From an uncultured Alphaproteobacteria bacterium (lineage in GTDB: Bacteria; Pseudomonadota; Alphaproteobacteria; Rhodobacterales; Rhodobacteraceae), in assembly GCA_902578545.1 (NCBI GenBank), contig CACHDI010000011.1, positions 1 to 41,576 on the forward strand: DNA of 41,576 bases. Reading direction: 5' to 3'. The notes under the pieces were generated by a model, which ran no database searches, had not been told where the DNA came from, and saw only the letters and a program-made list of their open reading frames with translations. The translations under genes were made by a program, and so were the position numbers. Below are positions 37,499 to 41,576 of this stretch, one piece after another. Numbering within the stretch: position 1 is the first letter of the stretch; each line of letters opens with the position of its first letter.

Positions 37499-38630
37499 TA
37501 TTAACTTTCCTTTTTCTTGTACATGCCAATAACAATCCCATTAAAAATCCCGATGCTATAAGTGAAGAGCCACCATAACTTACAAACGGTAAAGTCATAC
37601 CTTTAGCCGGAAGTAAGCGCACAGAAACACCAAGATTAATTATTGCTTGTAATGAAAAAAATGATATTGCCCCAACACCACAATTCTTAATAAAAAAATC
37701 TTTTTGATTTTTTAATAAAATAAGTGACCTAATCGTAATCAAACAAAAAAATAAGATAATAAGTAAACATAAAATTGCTCCAAACTCTTCTGCAGCAACT
37801 GCTATAATAAAATCGGTATGAGCGTCTGGTAATCTCCATTTTATTACACCTTCTCCGATTCCAACTCCAAATAACCCACCATCGTTAATTGCATTAACTG
37901 CAAAACTCAGCTGAGAACGGGGTTCAATTTCAGGGTTTAGAAAAGCATTGATTCTTCCAGCAAAATGAGAAGATGTTGTATACGATATAATGCCTAAAAT
38001 AAAAGTGATAGTTAATATTAAAAATAAAACCAGAAAGGAAGCCCCAGCTAAAAAGTAAAGTATTATCCAAATTGACAAAAATAGCGCAGCTTGGCCATAA
38101 TCTGGTTGTTGTACCAATGTAAAAACAATTAAAGTCATTAATATAAATGATATAGCTTTACCTGGAATGTTATAATTACTGTAACTTGAAGACATTATCC
38201 AAGTTATGGCTACAATATAAAAAGGTTTTAAAAACTCGGAAGGTTGAAATGATATACCTAAAAGAGAAATCCACCTTACAGCTCCTTTCCCATGATCAGT
38301 ACCAATAAAAGGTAAAAGGAAGAGAGAAATAATTGATAAAATAAAAAATATCAAAAAAATTCTTCGATTTTCTTTTATTGACAGAATTGACAAAAAAATA
38401 ATTATAAAAAAGGAAAGTGAGCCATAAAATAATTGTCGTTTTACATAGTAAAATGACTCTTTCCCATTAGATTCAGCCAATGGAACAGACGCCGCCATAC
38501 TAAGTAACAAACCACATAAAAAAAGTCCTAATAAGCAAAAAATTGACCATTTATCAATTGTTTTCCACCACAAAGGAAGTTCACTCTCCTCAATTAATTG
38601 AGACCGAGGCCTGAAGATTATATCTGTCAT
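37485..38630 (-). CDS. ftsW: Peptidoglycan polymerase/division protein FtsW
   Basis: 381 residues with about ten membrane helices, SEDS family. Signatures: YFVKRQLFYGSLSFF-like start of the second helix pair, FQPSEFLKPFYIV, QPDYGQAALF and the late FVSYGGSSLIASGFLMGLLLA. It polymerises lipid II at the septum with PBP3 (FtsI). It is FtsW rather than RodA because of its place between murD and murG in the dcw cluster. A 96-base gap separates it from murD. Confidence 0.96.
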   Translation of the reverse strand: MTDIIFRPRSQLIEESELPLWWKTIDKWSIFCLLGLFLCGLLLSMAASVPLAESNGKESFYYVKRQLFYGSLSFFIIIFLSILSIKENRRIFLIFFILSIISLFLLPFIGTDHGKGAVRWISLLGISFQPSEFLKPFYIVAITWIMSSSYSNYNIPGKAISFILMTLIVFTLVQQPDYGQAALFLSIWIILYFLAGASFLVLFLILTITFILGIISYTTSSHFAGRINAFLNPEIEPRSQLSFAVNAINDGGLFGVGIGEGVIKWRLPDAHTDFIIAVAAEEFGAILCLLIILFFCLITIRSLILLKNQKDFFIKNCGVGAISFFSLQAIINLGVSVRLLPAKGMTLPFVSYGGSSLIASGFLMGLLLACTRKRKVNIVQK

Positions 38631-38726
38631 ATTTAAATATTGCCTGTATTTTTAGTATGAGGATATCATTAGTATGTATTTTTTTAAAGAAAAATTAAAT
38701 TCGTTTATACCATAAGTACAATTAAA

Positions 38727-40109
38727 TTATAAAAAATTAACTAACTCACAAAATTTTTCACCTCTTTTTTCAAAATTCTCAAATTGATCAAAGCTAGCAC
38801 AACCAGGAGCAAATAAAATTGTGTCACCAGGCTCTGAATCTTTAAATGCTCTTTCAACAGCATTATCTAAATTAATACACATAGAATAGTCCATGCCATC
38901 AAATGATTTGGACAATTCAAAAGAAGAAGAACCAATTAAATAAATCTTTCTGATTTTTTTCTTTTGAGACTCAATATTTACTTTATCCCCATCTTTTTTT
39001 TGACCACCAACTATCCATCTAATTCTGTCATAAGTCATTATTGACTTTAGTGCAGAATCCATATTTGTCGCTTTGCTATCATTTATGAAAGATACTTCAT
39101 TTATTTTTCTTACAAATTCAGCTCTATGAGGTAACCCTTTAAAATTAATCATATTGTTGAGGATTTGAGTAGAATTTATTTGTAATAATTTACAAGTTAT
39201 GAAAGCAATGCATGAATTCATTAAATTATGTTCACCAGGTAAATTTACATATTGATGTATATTATATCTAAATGTTTCCAAGCCATCTTTTCTCTCTACT
39301 ATAAGATCATCCTCTAGTGAGATAGACCATTTAGAATTTGTATTTGTTTTATTTGAAGAGAGACATATTACTTGAGTATTCATATTGCTATTTTTTTCTA
39401 AAATATTCGCTAAATACCTTCCCTCAGGTTGATCTATATTTATAATACTAAATTTAGGCAAACCATAGTAAAAAAGTCTTGCTTTAGCATTAAAATACCC
39501 CCCAATTCCTCCATGCCTTTCCAGATGATCACTCGATAAATTTAAAAAAATAGCAATATCTGGGGACAAAAAATTAGCAATTTCAATTTGGTAAGATGAT
39601 AGTTCTAAAACATTAAATTTTATGCTTTTATTATTATTCAATTCTAATACTGGTCGCCCAATATTCCCTCCTAGTTCTGAATTATTAGAAATACTATTTA
39701 GGATATGGTTAATTAATGAAGTAGTTGTAGATTTGCCATTTGAACCAGTAACACATATTGTTAAAGGTTTTTTATTTTTATTAATCATATTCTTAAAAAA
39801 TAAGCCTATATCGTTATCAATTCTTACTGAATTCTCTAATGCATTGATAACTGCAGGATGAGCCTTTGGATACAAGTAAGGAATACCTGGTGAAATGAGT
39901 AATGTGTCAATATCTGCCCAGATTTCAGGATCAGATAAATTATGAAGTTTAATTTTTTGGTTTATTAACTGTTTTCTCTTAATTAAGTCATCATCCCAGC
40001 AAATAAGCTCAATTTCAGAATTTTTAAAATAATCAATTATAGATTTTCCAGTTATTCCTAAACCAAGAACTGCAACTGTTCTTTTTTTTGTATTAATTTT
40101 GTAATTCAT
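38727..40109 (-). CDS. murD: UDP-N-acetylmuramoylalanine--D-glutamate ligase
   Basis: 460 residues. P-loop TGSNGKSTTTSL (122-132), the GGNIGRPVLEL segment, LNLSSDHLERHGG, NDSKATNMDSALKS and the closing LFAPGCASFDQFENFEKRGEKF give a clear MurD. It adds D-glutamate to UDP-MurNAc-L-Ala. The gene starts 2 bases after the mraY stop and is followed by the longest gap inside the dcw run (96 bases, 38631-38726), where I see no confident promoter. Confidence 0.97.
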   Translation of the reverse strand: MNYKINTKKRTVAVLGLGITGKSIIDYFKNSEIELICWDDDLIKRKQLINQKIKLHNLSDPEIWADIDTLLISPGIPYLYPKAHPAVINALENSVRIDNDIGLFFKNMINKNKKPLTICVTGSNGKSTTTSLINHILNSISNNSELGGNIGRPVLELNNNKSIKFNVLELSSYQIEIANFLSPDIAIFLNLSSDHLERHGGIGGYFNAKARLFYYGLPKFSIINIDQPEGRYLANILEKNSNMNTQVICLSSNKTNTNSKWSISLEDDLIVERKDGLETFRYNIHQYVNLPGEHNLMNSCIAFITCKLLQINSTQILNNMINFKGLPHRAEFVRKINEVSFINDSKATNMDSALKSIMTYDRIRWIVGGQKKDGDKVNIESQKKKIRKIYLIGSSSFELSKSFDGMDYSMCINLDNAVERAFKDSEPGDTILFAPGCASFDQFENFEKRGEKFCELVNFL

Positions 40110-40111
40110 TT

Positions 40112-41197
40112 TTATCGCAGTTTAAGAGTTGCTAATCCTACTAAAGCTAATATTACAGAAATTATCCAAAATCTAATAACTATTTGAGGTTCTGCCCAGC
40201 CTAACTTCTCAAAATGATGATGGATTGGTGCCATTAAAAAGACTCTTTTTCCTGTTAATTTATATGCAGCAACTTGAATAATTACTGATAGAGCTTCTAA
40301 TACGAATAAACCTCCAATAATAGCCAAAACAATTTCATGTTTTGTACAGACAGAGATTGCACCCAAAGCTCCACCAAGTGCTAATGAACCAGTATCTCCC
40401 ATAAATACAGCAGCTGGAGGAGCATTGTACCATAAAAAACCAAGTCCTGCCCCAATAAGAGCTGCAGAAAAAACAGCAATTTCTCCTGATCCTGCAATAT
40501 AATGAACTTCTAAATAATTTGAAAAATCAACCCGACCAACTGCATATGAAATAATACCTAGAGAACCACTAGCTATCATTACTGGCATAATAGCTAATCC
40601 ATCAAGACCGTCTGTTAAATTTACTGAGTTTGCTGATCCAACTATTACAATCATTGAAAAAGGGATATAAAACCATCCTAAATTTAATAAAACATCTTTA
40701 AAGATTGGAACAGCTAAAGATTTCGAAAGTGAAGGGTCTTGTATACTGATAACCCACATTGTAGCGCATGCTGCTATTAGAAAACCTAAGAACAATCTTA
40801 TTTTTCCTGGAATACCTCGAGTGTTATTATTATGAAGTTTAGAGAAGTCATCTATAAAACCAATTAATCCAAAACCTAATGTAACAAAAATCACTATCCA
40901 AACATATAAAATATCATATCTACACCAAATAAGAGTTGAAAATAATAAAGAGCCAATAATGAGCACTCCCCCCATTGTAGGTGTACCTGCTTTTTTTATT
41001 TTATGTGTTTCTGGTCCATCTTCTCTTATTGGTTGACCATCTTTTTGTTTTTTTTTCAATAAATTAATAATTGGTTTACTAAAAAGAAATCCAAAAGCTA
41101 ATGAAGTAAAAAAGGCTCCACCTGCACGAAAAGTAATGTACCTAAAAAGGTTAAAAATATCGCCACCATCACTTAAAAAATGAAGGAAATAAAGCAT
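40112..41197 (-). CDS. mraY: Phospho-N-acetylmuramoyl-pentapeptide transferase
   Basis: 361 residues with about ten membrane helices. Conserved loops: [19 protein letters not shown] (the aspartate pair), [27 protein letters not shown] and [13 protein letters not shown]. It moves phospho-MurNAc-pentapeptide to undecaprenyl phosphate to form lipid I. The ribosome-binding site AAGGAA (41206-41211) overlaps the stop codon of murF, and the ATG at 41197 is 8 bases further on. Confidence 0.98.
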   Translation of the reverse strand: MLYFLHFLSDGGDIFNLFRYITFRAGGAFFTSLAFGFLFSKPIINLLKKKQKDGQPIREDGPETHKIKKAGTPTMGGVLIIGSLLFSTLIWCRYDILYVWIVIFVTLGFGLIGFIDDFSKLHNNNTRGIPGKIRLFLGFLIAACATMWVISIQDPSLSKSLAVPIFKDVLLNLGWFYIPFSMIVIVGSANSVNLTDGLDGLAIMPVMIASGSLGIISYAVGRVDFSNYLEVHYIAGSGEIAVFSAALIGAGLGFLWYNAPPAAVFMGDTGSLALGGALGAISVCTKHEIVLAIIGGLFVLEALSVIIQVAAYKLTGKRVFLMAPIHHHFEKLGWAEPQIVIRFWIISVILALVGLATLKLR

Positions 41198-41209
41198 TGG
41201 GAAAGTTCC

Positions 41210-41576
41210 TTATACATATGCATTATTTAATTTATATAATTTATTAGCTATAAAAGATAGTCCAATAGAATTAGATCCTTTTATTAAATAAATATCTCTA
41301 TCTTCTGCGTTAATTAATATGTGAGACAATAAATCACTTGGGTTTGAAACAAGCAATCCTTTTTTTTCTTGTGGTAGTTCTAAATAAAGCTCTTTCATCA
41401 AAGAACCTACACAGTGAACAGTATCAAAAGAAAATATATTTGAATTATTTGCAATATCTCTATGAAATTCTTTTTCTTTAACACCAAGTTCTAACATATC
41501 ACCCAAAATTGCAATTTTTCTGGATGATTTTTTTGTATCAAATTGTACTGATTTTAAGATTTCCAAGCTTGCATTA
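41210..41576 (-). CDS. murF: MurF C-terminal fragment (cut by window edge)
   Basis: The first start codon in the frame is a TTG at 41566, but the frame continues open to the window edge and reads NASLEILKSV upstream, so the gene continues to the right. About 122 residues are visible. They hold the C-terminal domain segment KIAILGDMLELGVKEKEFHRDI, which is typical of MurF, and YLIKGSNSIGLSFI. MurF adds D-Ala-D-Ala to the UDP-MurNAc-tripeptide. The catalytic ATPase domain lies outside the window. Context before mraY supports the call. Confidence 0.9.
   Translation of the reverse strand, partial: NASLEILKSVQFDTKKSSRKIAILGDMLELGVKEKEFHRDIANNSNIFSFDTVHCVGSLMKELYLELPQEKKGLLVSNPSDLLSHILINAEDRDIYLIKGSNSIGLSFIANKLYKLNNAYV

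Overview
The window reads as one chromosomal segment of a free-living, Gram-negative alphaproteobacterium with a small, AT-rich genome (roughly 30% G+C by eye). Evidence for the lineage: the division and cell-wall cluster has alphaproteobacterial order (mraY-murD-ftsW-murG-murC-murB-ddl-ftsQ-ftsA-ftsZ-lpxC-bamD-recN), FtsZ ends in the alphaproteobacterial-type tail [11 protein letters not shown], BolA, a J-domain protein, CobS and CobT lie side by side, and sarcosine oxidase is heterotetrameric. Evidence for streamlining: gaps are tiny, convergent genes touch or overlap, and lysine/asparagine-rich proteins are common. This fits AT-rich marine groups (SAR11, HIMB59/AEGEAN-169 and similar), but I cannot place the genus. 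The standard code is used (TGA is a stop). TTG is a frequent start codon.

Layout. 1-1869 (+): the C-terminal part of a CoxE-like VWA protein that runs off the left edge, then an M48 metalloprotease. 1872-7015 (-): a soxBDAG operon for sarcosine oxidation. 7185-8864 (+): a CcmI-like cytochrome c maturation protein and RuvX. 8878-10729 (-): a PhyH-like dioxygenase of unknown substrate and DusA. 10821-11777 (+): a metallo-beta-lactamase-fold hydrolase with a twin-arginine leader, overlapping tail-to-tail with a class-I glutamine amidotransferase-like hydrolase (11763-12509, -). 12592-17020 (+): PepN, GatB and a small DUF4177-like protein. 17021-17296 (-): BolA, divergent from 17372-22725 (+): J-domain protein, CobS, CobT and an aminopeptidase P. 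22728-23225 (-): a hotdog thioesterase. 23308-25593 (+): a D-lactate dehydrogenase-like flavoprotein and a 3-hydroxyisobutyrate dehydrogenase-family protein. 25617-41576 (-): an unbroken run of about 16 kb from recN back through bamD, lpxC, ftsZ, ftsA, ftsQ, ddl, murB, murC, murG, ftsW, murD and mraY to a murF cut by the right edge.

The right-hand block makes UDP-MurNAc-pentapeptide (MurC, MurD, MurF, Ddl, MurB), passes it to lipid carriers (MraY, MurG), supplies division proteins (FtsW, FtsQ, FtsA, FtsZ) and serves the outer membrane (LpxC for lipid A, BamD for beta-barrel assembly). The left half is housekeeping and catabolism: methylated-amine/one-carbon use (Sox), peptide turnover (PepN, aminopeptidase P), translation (GatB, DusA) and the CobS/CobT AAA-VWA pair.

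No rRNA, tRNA, CRISPR array, insertion sequence or prophage gene was seen. No gene-free stretch exceeds 300 bases; the longest is 169 bases (7016-7184). I did not find a clearly new system. The items most worth a second look are a hairpin over the dusA ribosome-binding site, an operator-like palindrome between pepN and its divergent neighbour, the J-domain/CobS/CobT/BolA cluster, a VWA-M48 protease gene pair, and the orphan dioxygenase.
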